A stretch of DNA of 59,800 nt from Planctomycetota bacterium (GTDB lineage Bacteria; Planctomycetota; J058; JAJDCP01), in assembly GCA_029260765.1 (NCBI GenBank), contig JAJDCP010000036.1:1-59800 (forward strand), given 5' to 3'. Each line of letters opens with the position of its first letter. The first letter of the stretch is position 1. A program made the position numbers and the translations under genes. Below the pieces are notes generated by a model. That model saw nothing but the letters and a program-made list of their open reading frames with translations. It had not been told where the DNA came from and ran no database searches. Below, one piece after another: positions 30,848 to 40,112 of the stretch.

Positions 30848-31504
30848 ATGCGCGCGATCATCTTCGACCTCGATGGCACCCTGGCGGATTCTCGGGCAGC
30901 GATCCTGCACACCTGGCGTCTGTGTCTCAGCGAGGCGGGTCTGCCCGGCTCGCGCGCGCTCGGCATTGCCGAGCTGGTCGGCCTGCCTTTGGTCGAGTGC
31001 TTCGAGCGCCTGCTCCCTGAGCTGGAACCAGCTGCCCGCATGTCGATGGTTTCCCGCTACCGGCAGTTGTATCCCGAGGTCGCCGCCAGCCACGAGCGCC
31101 TGTTCGAAGGGATTGTCGAGTTGTTGCAGACTTGCCGGCAGGCTGGTCTCCAGTTGGCCATCGCAACGGGCAAGAGCCAACAGGGGGCGCTCAACAGTGT
31201 GCGCAGGCTGGCGTTGCAGACCCGGGTCGACGCGGTGCACGGTATTCTGCCAGGCACCCCTGGGAAACCTCACCCCGCTGTGCTAGAGCGCGCACTGGCG
31301 GCGCTGCAGGTCGAACCCGAGCAGGCTCTGATGGTCGGCGATACCGAGTATGACCTGCACATGGCACACACTCTCGGCACGCCCAGCTGTGCGGTCAGCT
31401 GGGGCGTGCACAGCCGCGAGCGGCTGCAGGCCCAAGGCCCCGGCTGGATGTGTGACAGCGTCGCCGAGTTGGAGGCTCTGATCGAGGGACTTCTGGCAAC
31501 CTGA
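30848..31504 (+). CDS. HAD-superfamily phosphatase (phosphoglycolate-phosphatase/pyrophosphatase-like)
   Basis: 218 residues from ATG 30848 (GGAGGGC upstream). Haloacid dehalogenase motifs: I, IFDLDGTLADS at the N-terminus; II, AIATGKSQ; III Lys in GKPHPA; IV, MVGDTEYDLHMA. An alpha-helical cap (~15-85) matches the phosphoglycolate phosphatase/PpaX/beta-phosphoglucomutase group. The exact substrate is not determinable; Gph-type repair of 2-phosphoglycolate or pyrophosphatase activity are the usual options. Confidence 0.88.
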   Translation: MRAIIFDLDGTLADSRAAILHTWRLCLSEAGLPGSRALGIAELVGLPLVECFERLLPELEPAARMSMVSRYRQLYPEVAASHERLFEGIVELLQTCRQAGLQLAIATGKSQQGALNSVRRLALQTRVDAVHGILPGTPGKPHPAVLERALAALQVEPEQALMVGDTEYDLHMAHTLGTPSCAVSWGVHSRERLQAQGPGWMCDSVAELEALIEGLLAT

Positions 31505-31549
31505 CTGGAGATGTCAGGTCTGCTGTGGTATTCCTGAGCCAGGGACAGC

Positions 31550-33703
31550 ATGGGAGGAACTGTGGACCGAGATCCGCTGGCACAGCGTGTTTCCAAGCTG
31601 GTACGGCATTGTGCCGTGGTGGGCGCTCACACGACCAGTGGCGAGTTGGGGCGGCTGTTGGCGGAAGCCGAGGATCTGCGTGCGCCCGTCCAACGTCTGC
31701 TGCTGCAGCGCGCCTCGGAGCTCAACCAGGCGCGCGAGAAGCTGGTCGCCGAGACCGAGCGGCGCCGCTTCGACGATCTGTTGCCGCATGCCCGTGCGTA
31801 CTTTGAGCAGGGCCGGCTCGATGAAGCCATCGCGGCCTGTGAACGCTTCCTGGACAAGCTCGGTGACGACGCCCTGGTGCGCGGTTACAGCCACCGCTGG
31901 CGGGCCTTGCGCGCTGAACGCAAGAGCCAACGCGAGGCGATCGAGCTGCACATGGGCGCCCAGCGTTGGGAGCGCGCAGCGCAGGGAATCAAAGTCCTGG
32001 AGGCCCTGGCTCCGCTGCCTCCAGAGCTTGAGGATGTGCGCGACGCCTTACAGGTGCGCATGCGCCACGAGCAGGGTCTGCTTGAGCTCGCCGCAAGCGC
32101 TGAAGCCCGCGGCGATCGGGCAGCCGCCCGGCGCATGTACGGCAAGGTGCTGGCGCGTCGGCCGCTGCAGGAGGCGGCGCAGCGAGCCTTGTGGCGCCTC
32201 GATGAAGGAGGCACGCCGAGCGGTGTCCTGAAGAGGATGCTGACGCTGGTTCTACTGCTGGCGCTGTGTGTGGGAGTCTGGCAAGGATGGAGCTGGTGGT
32301 CGCAGAGCTCGTTGCAGGACGAGCTGGCGAGTCTGGGAAACGAGAGCAGCCTCAACGGCCGCATCGCGGCGTTGCAGGCTTTCTTGCGGCGCAATCCGGG
32401 CGAGCCCACGGCTGAACGCTGGCTGGCCGACGCGCGGGCGGACCTTCTGGCACGCGATGCGGCGCTGTTCCAGGTGCGGCAGCAGCGTGACGCGCTGGTA
32501 AGGCAGCAGCTACTTTTCGGGTTGGTGGAAAAGTACGGCCAGGACCTCGCCATCGATGCCGAGCTGGTCAAGGTCCGCGCGTGGCTCGAGGCGAACGCGG
32601 AGCCGGATCAGGTGTTGCGGGTCGGGATGCTGGCTGCCTATCTGCAGGCCTACCCCGGCGACGAAGAGGCGTATGAGGCCTACCACAAGGCGCGGGAGAT
32701 CTTGCGCAACGCGCGCCTGCGGGCTGCGCGCGAGCTGCCCGACCCCCGCCTGAAGATCTCTGCTTTGCGTACTCTGCTCGCTGAATACCGCGGCGATGAG
32801 GCGTTGGCGAGGCAGCTGCAGAGTGCCCGTTGGGAGTGGAAGGACTCCTTCGCAAGCGCTCCCGACGACCTCGCGGAGGCTGGCAAGCGGGTCGGCCAGA
32901 TTCCCGCCTTCAAGCAGGAGTTCAGCCTTGATGCGCGTGTGCACAGGCTCTGCCAGATCGTGCGCGCGCGCTGGCTCTCCCGCACCATGCTACGTGAGAG
33001 GCCGTTCTGGCAAGCTTCCCTGGCACAGACCACACGGGCAGCCAGCCTGGGCCTGCCGGCGGGATTGAAAGACATCCAGGGGATGACTCTGCTGCTCGTT
33101 CCCCCTGAACCGGATGGGGAACCCGGCCCGGACGTGTACTTCGGAGCCTGCGAAGTGCGTCGCAGCGACTGGCAGCTGGTGCTCGGAGATCCGCCCAGCG
33201 AAGGTGCGCTCACGCCGGGCACTCCGTTGGGGGCCATCGGCTGGCAGGAGGCGGTGAGGTACTGCAATGCTCTGTCGGAGCGCTGGGGTTTCGCTCCGCT
33301 GTACGCGCTCGAAGCCGGAGAAGTGCGGCTGCTGGCAGCGGGGCCGGGGGTGCGCCTGCCGTCAGTGGCCGAGTGGGAGCGCGCCTGCAGGGCTGGAGGC
33401 AGCGGTCCGTACAGTTGGGGAGATACGCCCAACCGGGCCTTGGCTTGCTTTGAGAGCGACGCTCCGGTTGCCGTGGGGAGCTTTCCCGCCAACAGCTGGG
33501 GGCTCCACGACCTCCATGGCAATCTCTCCGAATGGGCATGTCTGCGCCTCGAGCCAGAGGCTGTGCTCGAAGACAAGAGCTGGATCTTGTGCGGCGGCAG
33601 TTACGCCGATTCCGGCGAGAACTGCAGCGTGACCTCATGCGCCCCCCCGCCGCTCCAACGCGATGCCCGTTGTGGATTCCGCATCGTGTTGGTTCTGCCC
33701 TGA
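31550..33703 (+). CDS. membrane protein with C-terminal FGE/SUMF1-like domain, no kinase domain
   Basis: 717 residues. The N-terminal ~215 residues are cytoplasmic and helical with a TPR-like stretch (PHARAYFEQGRLDEAIAACERFL). One membrane helix is at ~227-250 (MLTLVLLLALCVGVWQGW). The ~280-residue helical stalk (to ~505) is followed by an FGE/SUMF1-like domain: RLPSVAEWERACRAGG, PYSWGD, NSWGLHDLHGNLSEWA, LCGGSYADSG and CGFRIVL. The active Cys pair of true formylglycine-generating enzymes is not evident, so it is probably a ligand-binding variant. It shares the overall membrane-plus-FGE plan with the kinase at 7660-9678 but lacks the kinase. Confidence 0.85.
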   Translation: MGGTVDRDPLAQRVSKLVRHCAVVGAHTTSGELGRLLAEAEDLRAPVQRLLLQRASELNQAREKLVAETERRRFDDLLPHARAYFEQGRLDEAIAACERFLDKLGDDALVRGYSHRWRALRAERKSQREAIELHMGAQRWERAAQGIKVLEALAPLPPELEDVRDALQVRMRHEQGLLELAASAEARGDRAAARRMYGKVLARRPLQEAAQRALWRLDEGGTPSGVLKRMLTLVLLLALCVGVWQGWSWWSQSSLQDELASLGNESSLNGRIAALQAFLRRNPGEPTAERWLADARADLLARDAALFQVRQQRDALVRQQLLFGLVEKYGQDLAIDAELVKVRAWLEANAEPDQVLRVGMLAAYLQAYPGDEEAYEAYHKAREILRNARLRAARELPDPRLKISALRTLLAEYRGDEALARQLQSARWEWKDSFASAPDDLAEAGKRVGQIPAFKQEFSLDARVHRLCQIVRARWLSRTMLRERPFWQASLAQTTRAASLGLPAGLKDIQGMTLLLVPPEPDGEPGPDVYFGACEVRRSDWQLVLGDPPSEGALTPGTPLGAIGWQEAVRYCNALSERWGFAPLYALEAGEVRLLAAGPGVRLPSVAEWERACRAGGSGPYSWGDTPNRALACFESDAPVAVGSFPANSWGLHDLHGNLSEWACLRLEPEAVLEDKSWILCGGSYADSGENCSVTSCAPPPLQRDARCGFRIVLVLP

Positions 33704-33748
33704 AAAAAGGTACACTGGGCGGCGAAAACCAGAAACCGAGGGCACACC

Positions 33749-34702
33749 ATGCTGCGCAAGATCTTGATTCCCCTGGATGGCTCTGAGCTATCCGACCGCA
33801 TCCTGTCCAAGACTCGCTCTTTGTTCGGAGAGCAGGACGACCTCGAGTACGTGCTGATGCGCGTGATTCAGCCTTTCGCTCATCCCGTGGCCGAGCGTGA
33901 TGAGCGTGCTGCCCGTGTCGACAGCTCCCCTGACGCCAATGAGCTCAGATTGCGCCGCCAATCGGCCAAGCGCCACCTGGCACGGCTCTCAGAAGAGCTG
34001 GTCGCGTCGGGCGTCAAGGTCAAATCCCTGGCGCCGCTGGGCCAACCGGCCGCCATCATCCTCAAGAAGATCGAGCAGCTGAAGCCCTGTCTGGTCGCGA
34101 TGGCCACCCACGGCCGCAGCGGAACCTCTCGCTGGATCCGCGGTAGTGTCGCCGAGCGCGTGTTGCGGGCTTGTTCCGCGCCGCTGTTGTTGTGGAATCC
34201 GACCACAGAACGGGACGCGAAGCCGAAGAAGTTCGAGCGCATTCTGGTGCCCCTGGATGGTTCGGAGTGGGCCGCGAGCATACTGACTCCGCTCGTGGCG
34301 TTCGCGGCGCACGACAACGCAGAAGTCATTCTGCTGCGGGTCGACTCCCACCCGCCCACGCAGACGCCCGCAGAGGGTGACGGCGCGGTACCTGATGGTC
34401 CGCTCGAACCGTTCCGCGAGCGTTTGAGCAACGCCGGAATCAAGGTGCGCACCCTGGTGGTCCGCGGCCAACCCGCGGATGTCATTCTCAACACGTTGGA
34501 GAGCGAGAACATCGATCTGTGCGCGATGAGCACGCACGGGCGCTCGGGCCTGAGCCGTTGGGTGTTTGGAAGCGTGGCGGAGAAGGTGCTCCGCAACTGC
34601 CACCGGCCTCTGCTGATCCAGCGTGTGGTGGGAGAGCCCAGCGCGCAGGACCACGAAGCCGAGCTGGCCGCGCTGCAGGAAGCCGAAGACAGCGACGCGT
34701 AG
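33749..34702 (+). CDS. tandem universal stress protein (two UspA domains)
   Basis: 317 residues with two ~150-residue Usp domains. Each starts with an ILIPLDGSELS/ILVPLDGSEWA strand and ends with the ATP-binding signature: ATHGRSGTSRWIRGSVAE in the first, STHGRSGLSRWVFGSVAE in the second (G-2x-G-9x-G-S/T). Both copies keep the motif, so both could bind ATP. Usp proteins help survival under starvation and oxidative stress. ATG 33749 follows GAGGGC. The ends are acidic (EAELAALQEAEDSDA). Confidence 0.92.
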   Translation: MLRKILIPLDGSELSDRILSKTRSLFGEQDDLEYVLMRVIQPFAHPVAERDERAARVDSSPDANELRLRRQSAKRHLARLSEELVASGVKVKSLAPLGQPAAIILKKIEQLKPCLVAMATHGRSGTSRWIRGSVAERVLRACSAPLLLWNPTTERDAKPKKFERILVPLDGSEWAASILTPLVAFAAHDNAEVILLRVDSHPPTQTPAEGDGAVPDGPLEPFRERLSNAGIKVRTLVVRGQPADVILNTLESENIDLCAMSTHGRSGLSRWVFGSVAEKVLRNCHRPLLIQRVVGEPSAQDHEAELAALQEAEDSDA

Positions 34703-35130
<428 letters not shown>

Positions 35131-35715
35131 TCAGCCGCCAAACTGGCGGATCACACGGCTGGCCATGGTGATCCAACTGCTCATGCCCTCGGTCGACTGG
35201 GGCAGGCGCATACGCATCAAGATCTTGAGGAACGACTGCGCCATCTCGGTCAGCGAGAGTAGCAGACGCATGCTCTTCAAGTTGTACCTGTGGTTGCGGC
35301 CTTTGCCCTCGAGGTATTCAGCTTCCTGGATGGCGGCCTCGAGGGCCATACGCACCGACTCGATGAGCATCCATTCGCGCGAGCGCAGGACGTTGGAGAT
35401 CACGGGCCAGACATCCATCACCGCCTCATAGGGGGCGTTGCGGTGGACGCGCGTCGGCCGCACGAGACCCAGGCGGGTGAGCTCGGCGATGCTCGAGCTG
35501 ATCAAAGATCGGCTGACGTTGAGGGTGTCGGCGATCTCGGTCTGGGTCAAAGGTCCCGCGGAGATGGCAAGGAGAGCCCACAAGCGTCCGTAGATGGCCT
35601 TGAAGCCCCAGTATTCGATGAATTGCCCGCAGGTATCACAGACCTCGTGTACGCGCCTGCTGAGAAAGTCGCGGGCGGGTGGCGGGTGGGCAGGGTCTGG
35701 CTTGGTTTCGGTCAT
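35131..35715 (-). CDS. GbsR/MarR-family transcriptional regulator
   Basis: 194 residues from ATG 35715 (GAGGCG upstream). The N-terminal ~80 residues hold a winged helix: WALLAISAGPLTQTEIADTLNVSRSLISSSIAELTRLGLV. The rest is a helical dimerisation domain (EWMLIESVRMALEAAIQEAEYL). CDTCGQFIEYWGFKAIYGRLW at the start of the domain is typical of GbsR-type repressors. It is divergent from the menaquinone operon and separated from it by 247 nt rich in palindromes, so it is the obvious candidate regulator of that operon and of itself. The ligand is unknown. Confidence 0.8.
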   Translation of the reverse strand: MTETKPDPAHPPPARDFLSRRVHEVCDTCGQFIEYWGFKAIYGRLWALLAISAGPLTQTEIADTLNVSRSLISSSIAELTRLGLVRPTRVHRNAPYEAVMDVWPVISNVLRSREWMLIESVRMALEAAIQEAEYLEGKGRNHRYNLKSMRLLLSLTEMAQSFLKILMRMRLPQSTEGMSSWITMASRVIRQFGG

Positions 35716-35722
35716 CGCCTCG

Positions 35723-35751
35723 ACTGTAACCCGGGTTTTTACCTTCGTCAA
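35723..35751 (-). promoter_or_regulatory. sigma-70-like promoter of the GbsR-type gene
   Basis: On the minus strand: -35 TTGACG (35751-35746), 17-bp spacer, -10 TACAGT (35728-35723). Transcription would start almost at the ATG, giving a leaderless or nearly leaderless message. CTTCGTCAACAAG overlaps the -35 box and resembles the operator at 35835-35850. Confidence 0.4.
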
Positions 35752-35834
35752 CAAGCGGGTCGTTGCCGGGTCCGTGGGTATGGGCCGCCGTCTCATAGCA
35801 TGCTCCCCTGTGTCCGATGAAGATCCTGGCTTCG

Positions 35835-35850
35835 TTCTCGTCAACGAGAA
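35835..35850. promoter_or_regulatory. palindromic operator candidate TTCTCGTCAACGAGAA
   Basis: Perfect 7-bp arms TTCTCGT/ACGAGAA about a CA centre. The core TTGACGA (either strand) recurs at 35743-35755, here, and at 35902-35909, and a related palindrome lies at 35929-35950. Repeated copies in one divergent region are what a winged-helix dimer site would look like. Confidence 0.55.
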
Positions 35851-35901
35851 AAAGTCGACGTCTCCGATCGGTTCGAAGTCCAATATCCACAGATATCAGC
35901 C

Positions 35902-35929
35902 TTGACGAGTCCACAATGGGCATTATACT
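35902..35929 (+). promoter_or_regulatory. sigma-70 promoter of the men operon
   Basis: -35 TTGACG (35902-35907), 16-bp spacer, -10 TATACT (35924-35929), then AGGAGG at 35952-35957 and the menF ATG at 35963. The -35 overlaps a TTGACGAG core shared with the operator candidates. Confidence 0.7.
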
Positions 35930-35950
35930 TGTTTACGGTGTCGTGAACAA
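35929..35950. promoter_or_regulatory. second operator candidate over the men transcription start
   Basis: Inverted repeat TTGTTTACG (35929-35937) and CGTGAACAA (35942-35950), 8 of 9 bp paired as DNA (9 of 9 with one G-U in RNA), loop GTGT. It begins at the -10 box and covers the expected start site, a position where a bound repressor would block initiation. Confidence 0.5.
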
Positions 35951-35962
35951 CAGGAGGTTGTG

Positions 35963-37489
35963 ATGCCTGTATCGCCTGTCGTCGTGCACCATAGCTGTCT
36001 ACTGTGCAGTTTACAAGAGCTGGAATCTTCTATCGTGGCGGCTTTCCCTGCCGCTCAAGAACGGTCTCGGCAACTCGGCAGGGCTGTCATCCTGCGGCTG
36101 GATCTCGATGCCCGATCGGCTCCTTTTTGGGGCCTGCTCCCGCACGCGTTGCGCCAGGGCCAGCGCTACGCAGTCTGGCACGACCCCGAAACCGACTTCG
36201 CGTTTGTCGGCCTCGGCGAGCTGTTTGCCATGGAGGCCCGGGAAGGCGACCCCCTCCCTCAAGTGCAAGCATTCTGGCGGGATGTCGCCGAGCGTGTCCT
36301 TGAACCCTGCCTCACGGCAGGCAGCGTCCGCCGCTTTGCCGGAGGACTCGAGGTACTACCGCTGGTTGTAGGTGGCCTGGCTTTCGGTCGCCACAGTCCC
36401 GAGCGCGGCGATGCCTGGGAGGGCTGGCCCACAGCTCGCTTCTGGGTTCCCGAGCTGATGCTGCTCGGCAGGCCGGAACAGCCCGACGAGCCGAACCGTT
36501 TGATCTATCACATGCGCGTGAAGAGTGGTGACTCGCTCAAGGTCTCTCTGAAGAAGTTATGTGTCAGACTGGAGAATCTACAGTCTTCTGCTTTCCATGA
36601 ACAACGTCCCAGCTCTCGCCCCTCCATGGCATTGCGCTCTCGGCCGGTGGAGGCTCGTGCAGCGTTCTGTCGCCGCGTACAGGCCGCCCGCCAGGCGATG
36701 TGCGAGGGACGGCTCGCCAAGGTCGTGTTGGCGCGGGCCGCTCTGTTGATTCCCCCTGAGGGGCACGTCTACGATCTGCCCACCAGTCTGGCCTGCTTGC
36801 GCGCTGCGCAGCCCGACGCGCTCTGTTTTGCCTTGGCTGGACCAGGCCCTGTGCGTGATGGCCGCTGCTTCCTGGGTGCGAGCCCGGAGATCCTGGTGCG
36901 CGTGCTCGGGCGCCGCTTCCGCACAGTGGCGCTCGCAGGAACTGCGCGCCGGGACGCCGATCCCCAGATCGATGCCATGCTCGGCCGCGCATTGCTGGCG
37001 AGCAGCAAAGATCTGCACGAGCAGGCGCTGGTCGTCGAGGCCATCGAGAACGCAGTCCTGCCCCTGTGCACTGTTCTCAACACCGTAAAGAACCCAACCC
37101 TGCGCAAATTGCCGGGAGCACAGCATCTCCAGACCCCCATCAGCGGGATGCTTCGCGCTGGAGCGGGTGTTTTCGAGCTACTACAGGCTCTGCACCCCAC
37201 GCCGGCAGTCGGTGGCAGCCCTGCTCTCGCCGCGGCCGCCTGGCTGCGCGAGCACGAGAGCCTGGAGCGCGGCTGGTATGCCGCTCCGGTCGGCTGGCTG
37301 GACGCTGCCGGCAACGGCGCCTTCGCGGTCGCTATCCGCAGCGCGCTGGTCACTCCTCAACGTGCATGGGCGTTCGCCGGTGCCGGCATCGTCGAAGCCT
37401 CAGATCCAAGCGCCGAGTGGGAGGAAACCGAGCTGAAGCTGCAGACTGTGGCGGCCAGCCTGGCGACTCGGCTGGAGGCGGCAGCATGA
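35963..37489 (+). CDS. menF: isochorismate synthase MenF
   Basis: 508 residues, converting chorismate to isochorismate, the first committed step to menaquinone. The C-terminal chorismate-binding domain (~215-505) carries LVRVLGRRFRTVALAGTARR, the PTPAVGGSP motif and a GAGIVEASDPSAEWEET end. The N-terminal ~200 residues are more diverged. ATG 35963 has AGGAGG 6 nt upstream; GTG 35960 is too close to it. Its stop overlaps menD (ATGA). A PchA or EntC role is unlikely given the menD and menA neighbours. Confidence 0.93.
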   Translation: MPVSPVVVHHSCLLCSLQELESSIVAAFPAAQERSRQLGRAVILRLDLDARSAPFWGLLPHALRQGQRYAVWHDPETDFAFVGLGELFAMEAREGDPLPQVQAFWRDVAERVLEPCLTAGSVRRFAGGLEVLPLVVGGLAFGRHSPERGDAWEGWPTARFWVPELMLLGRPEQPDEPNRLIYHMRVKSGDSLKVSLKKLCVRLENLQSSAFHEQRPSSRPSMALRSRPVEARAAFCRRVQAARQAMCEGRLAKVVLARAALLIPPEGHVYDLPTSLACLRAAQPDALCFALAGPGPVRDGRCFLGASPEILVRVLGRRFRTVALAGTARRDADPQIDAMLGRALLASSKDLHEQALVVEAIENAVLPLCTVLNTVKNPTLRKLPGAQHLQTPISGMLRAGAGVFELLQALHPTPAVGGSPALAAAAWLREHESLERGWYAAPVGWLDAAGNGAFAVAIRSALVTPQRAWAFAGAGIVEASDPSAEWEETELKLQTVAASLATRLEAAA

Positions 37490-39204
37490 ACCAGACACAA
37501 CTTCTACGCGAGCTCGCAGCGCACCTTGCCGCGGGAGGGCTAGAACAGGTTGTCGTTTCCCCCGGGGCGCGCAATGCTCCGGTGCTGATGGCCCTCGCTG
37601 CGCAGCCTGGCGTCGAGCTGTTCTCAGTATTGGACGAACGCGGGGCTGGTTTCTTCGCGCTGGGCCTGGCACGGGCAAGCGCAAAACCTGTGGGGCTGTT
37701 GTGCACCAGCGGGAGCGCAGGAGCACACTACCTGCCGGCGCTGATCGAGGCGTCGAGCTCGGCGCTCCCATTGATCGTCCTGACGGCAGATCGTCCTCCC
37801 GAGCTACGGGGCAGCGGCGCATGGCAGACGATCGAGCAGCGCGGCCTGTTCGGCGGCCAATGCCGGCTCTCCGAAGAGCTGGTCATGCCCCGGCGTGGGC
37901 TGCCGAGCGCGTACCCCGGCCAGCTCGCAGCCCGGCTGCTCGACGCCGCTCTGTGCGCCCCCGCGGGACCGGTACACCTCAATCTGCCCTGTGAAGAACC
38001 CCTGCTGCCGGAGGCGGCGGTTCCCTCGCTGAGCCGAGCGTGCGCTCCACGTCGAAACGCGCTGCGTCCTGCCCGCCGCTTGGAAGAGTGGCAGCTCGAT
38101 CAGCTGGCCGCACGTCTGCACGGGCAAGCGAAGGGCGTGGTGGTCGCAGGCGGCTTTGCCTCGCCGCGTCCCGCATTTGCCCGGCTGGCAGAGGCCCTCG
38201 CCGGGCGTCTCGGCTGGCCGCTGCTGGCGGAGGCTGGCTCCGGTTTGCGCGCAGGACCGCAGGCAGCGTGTTTGCACTACGACGCGCTCTTGCGAGACGG
38301 GGTCTTCGCGAGCGAGCATCCGCGCTTGGCATTGCGCTTCGGTCAGACGCCCAGCTCGAAGCCCTTGCTGCACTGGCTGGCAGGCTGCCCAGCCAGCCTG
38401 TGCGTCGATCCTCAGGGGCTGCTGCACTGTCCTGATCTGCAGTGTGAGCAGCTGGTGGTGAGCGAGCCCGAGCCGCTGATCGAGTCTCTGCTCGAGCGGC
38501 TCCCCCGCCCTCCCCAGGCGCGTCCCTGGTTGGAACGTTGGCAGCGAGCCGAGGCGCACGCCGTCGAGACACTGGCCACATTCGGAAGAGACCGGCTCTG
38601 GGAAGGAGAGGTCGCACGCAGCCTGCTCGAGAGTCTGCCCGCAGGCTCGGGTCTGCACGTGGCGAATAGCATGCCGATCCGCGACTTGAATGGCTTCGCC
38701 GGGCGCGTCGCCCAAACGGTCACGATCTTCACCCAGCGGGGAGTCAACGGCATCGACGGTACCGTCAGCAGCGCGGTCGGGGAGAGTCTGCATCAGGGCG
38801 GCCCCTTCGCCCTGCTGTGCGGGGACCTGGCTTTCCTGCACGACGCAGCAGGGCTGCTGATCGCGCGCCAGACCCGAGCGCGTCTGAGCATCGTGGTTCT
38901 CAACAACGGAGGCGGGGGCATCTTCGGCTTCCTGCCCATGGCTGAGCACTCGCTGTTCGAGCGCCACTTCCTCACTCCCCAACAGGTCGACCTGGGTGCC
39001 TTGTGCGCGGCCTACGGCGTCGCCTGGACTCGGGTCGAGAGCATAGACGGTCTGCGTGCACATCTGTCGGGCAGCCTGAACGAGCGGCGTCTCGAGGTGA
39101 TCGAGGTCCCGATCGACCGAGCCGCCAACCTCGCACTGCACCGGCAGGCCTGGGAGGCGGTACAGCAGAGTCTGCAACCCGTGCTGACGGGAGCCGCACC
39201 ATGA
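37486..39204 (+). CDS. menD: SEPHCHC synthase MenD
   Basis: 572 residues. A ThDP enzyme adding 2-oxoglutarate-derived succinyl to isochorismate. Signatures: [10 protein letters not shown] near residue 25, [20 protein letters not shown] near residue 105, and near the C-terminus the ThDP/Mg site [14 protein letters not shown] through [11 protein letters not shown]. Start ATG 37486 overlaps the menF stop by 4 bp (ATGA), and the stop in turn overlaps menA. Confidence 0.95.
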   Translation: MNQTQLLRELAAHLAAGGLEQVVVSPGARNAPVLMALAAQPGVELFSVLDERGAGFFALGLARASAKPVGLLCTSGSAGAHYLPALIEASSSALPLIVLTADRPPELRGSGAWQTIEQRGLFGGQCRLSEELVMPRRGLPSAYPGQLAARLLDAALCAPAGPVHLNLPCEEPLLPEAAVPSLSRACAPRRNALRPARRLEEWQLDQLAARLHGQAKGVVVAGGFASPRPAFARLAEALAGRLGWPLLAEAGSGLRAGPQAACLHYDALLRDGVFASEHPRLALRFGQTPSSKPLLHWLAGCPASLCVDPQGLLHCPDLQCEQLVVSEPEPLIESLLERLPRPPQARPWLERWQRAEAHAVETLATFGRDRLWEGEVARSLLESLPAGSGLHVANSMPIRDLNGFAGRVAQTVTIFTQRGVNGIDGTVSSAVGESLHQGGPFALLCGDLAFLHDAAGLLIARQTRARLSIVVLNNGGGGIFGFLPMAEHSLFERHFLTPQQVDLGALCAAYGVAWTRVESIDGLRAHLSGSLNERRLEVIEVPIDRAANLALHRQAWEAVQQSLQPVLTGAAP

Positions 39205-40112
39205 CGACCCAGACCATCGACACCACTCTCAGCGCCCCTCCTCGCTGGCGGGTCTGGCTGCAGGCGCTGCGTCCCAAAACCCTGAGCGCAAGCCTGGGGC
39301 CGGTGGCGGTGGGCGCGGCCCTGGCAGCGGGCAGTGGAAGCTTCCGTCCCTGGGCCGCGCTGTGGGCGCTGCTCGGGGCGCTCTTGATCCAGATCGGCAC
39401 CAACCTGCACAACGATCTGGCCGACTTCCGTTCAGGGGCAGACAACGCGCAGCGTTTGGGTCCGGCCCGGGCAGCGCAACGCGGTTGGCTCAGCACCCGC
39501 CAGCTCGCTTGGGCCACAGCCTGCGCCTTCGGCGCGGCTCTGGCCGTGGGAGTGGGCCTCAGCCTGTTGGCAGGTTGGCAGGTGATGGTCATCGGGGTGG
39601 TCTCCTTGCTGGCCGGGCTCGCATACACCGGCGGACCGTGGCCGCTCGGATACCACGGCTGGGGTGACCTCTGCGTGCTGATCTTCTTCGGCAATGTGGC
39701 GGTCTGTGGCACCGCCTGGGTGTGCAGCGGACGGCTGGACGCGGCCTCGCTGGCCGCCTCGTTTCCCGTCGGTCTGTTGGCCACCAGCATCCTGGTTGTC
39801 AACAACCTGCGCGACCGTCACACGGACGCCCTGGCCGGCAAACGCACGCTGGCCGTCCGGTTGGGCGCCCGCTTCGCCCGTGCCGAACACGGCTTCTGTC
39901 TCATCGGCGCCTACCTGATTCTGCCGTTCTGCTGGTGGACTGGCTGGGGCCATGCCGGTTGGCTGCTGCCCTGGCTGAGTTTTCCCCTGGCTGTGGCCGA
40001 GTTGCGAGCTCTTGCGCGTGTTGACGGGGCCGCCCTCAATCCCCATCTGGGTCGCAATGCGGCACTGGGCCTGCTGTTCTGTCTGCTGTTGGCAGGGGGG
40101 ATGCTGCTATGA
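39201..40112 (+). CDS. menA: 1,4-dihydroxy-2-naphthoate polyprenyltransferase MenA
   Basis: 303 residues, eight or nine predicted membrane helices. UbiA-family Asp-rich sites: first [15 protein letters not shown], second [34 protein letters not shown] near the start is typical of MenA. It attaches the polyprenyl chain to the naphthoate ring at the membrane. ATG 39201 overlaps the menD stop; its own stop overlaps menC/E. Confidence 0.95.
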   Translation: MTTQTIDTTLSAPPRWRVWLQALRPKTLSASLGPVAVGAALAAGSGSFRPWAALWALLGALLIQIGTNLHNDLADFRSGADNAQRLGPARAAQRGWLSTRQLAWATACAFGAALAVGVGLSLLAGWQVMVIGVVSLLAGLAYTGGPWPLGYHGWGDLCVLIFFGNVAVCGTAWVCSGRLDAASLAASFPVGLLATSILVVNNLRDRHTDALAGKRTLAVRLGARFARAEHGFCLIGAYLILPFCWWTGWGHAGWLLPWLSFPLAVAELRALARVDGAALNPHLGRNAALGLLFCLLLAGGMLL

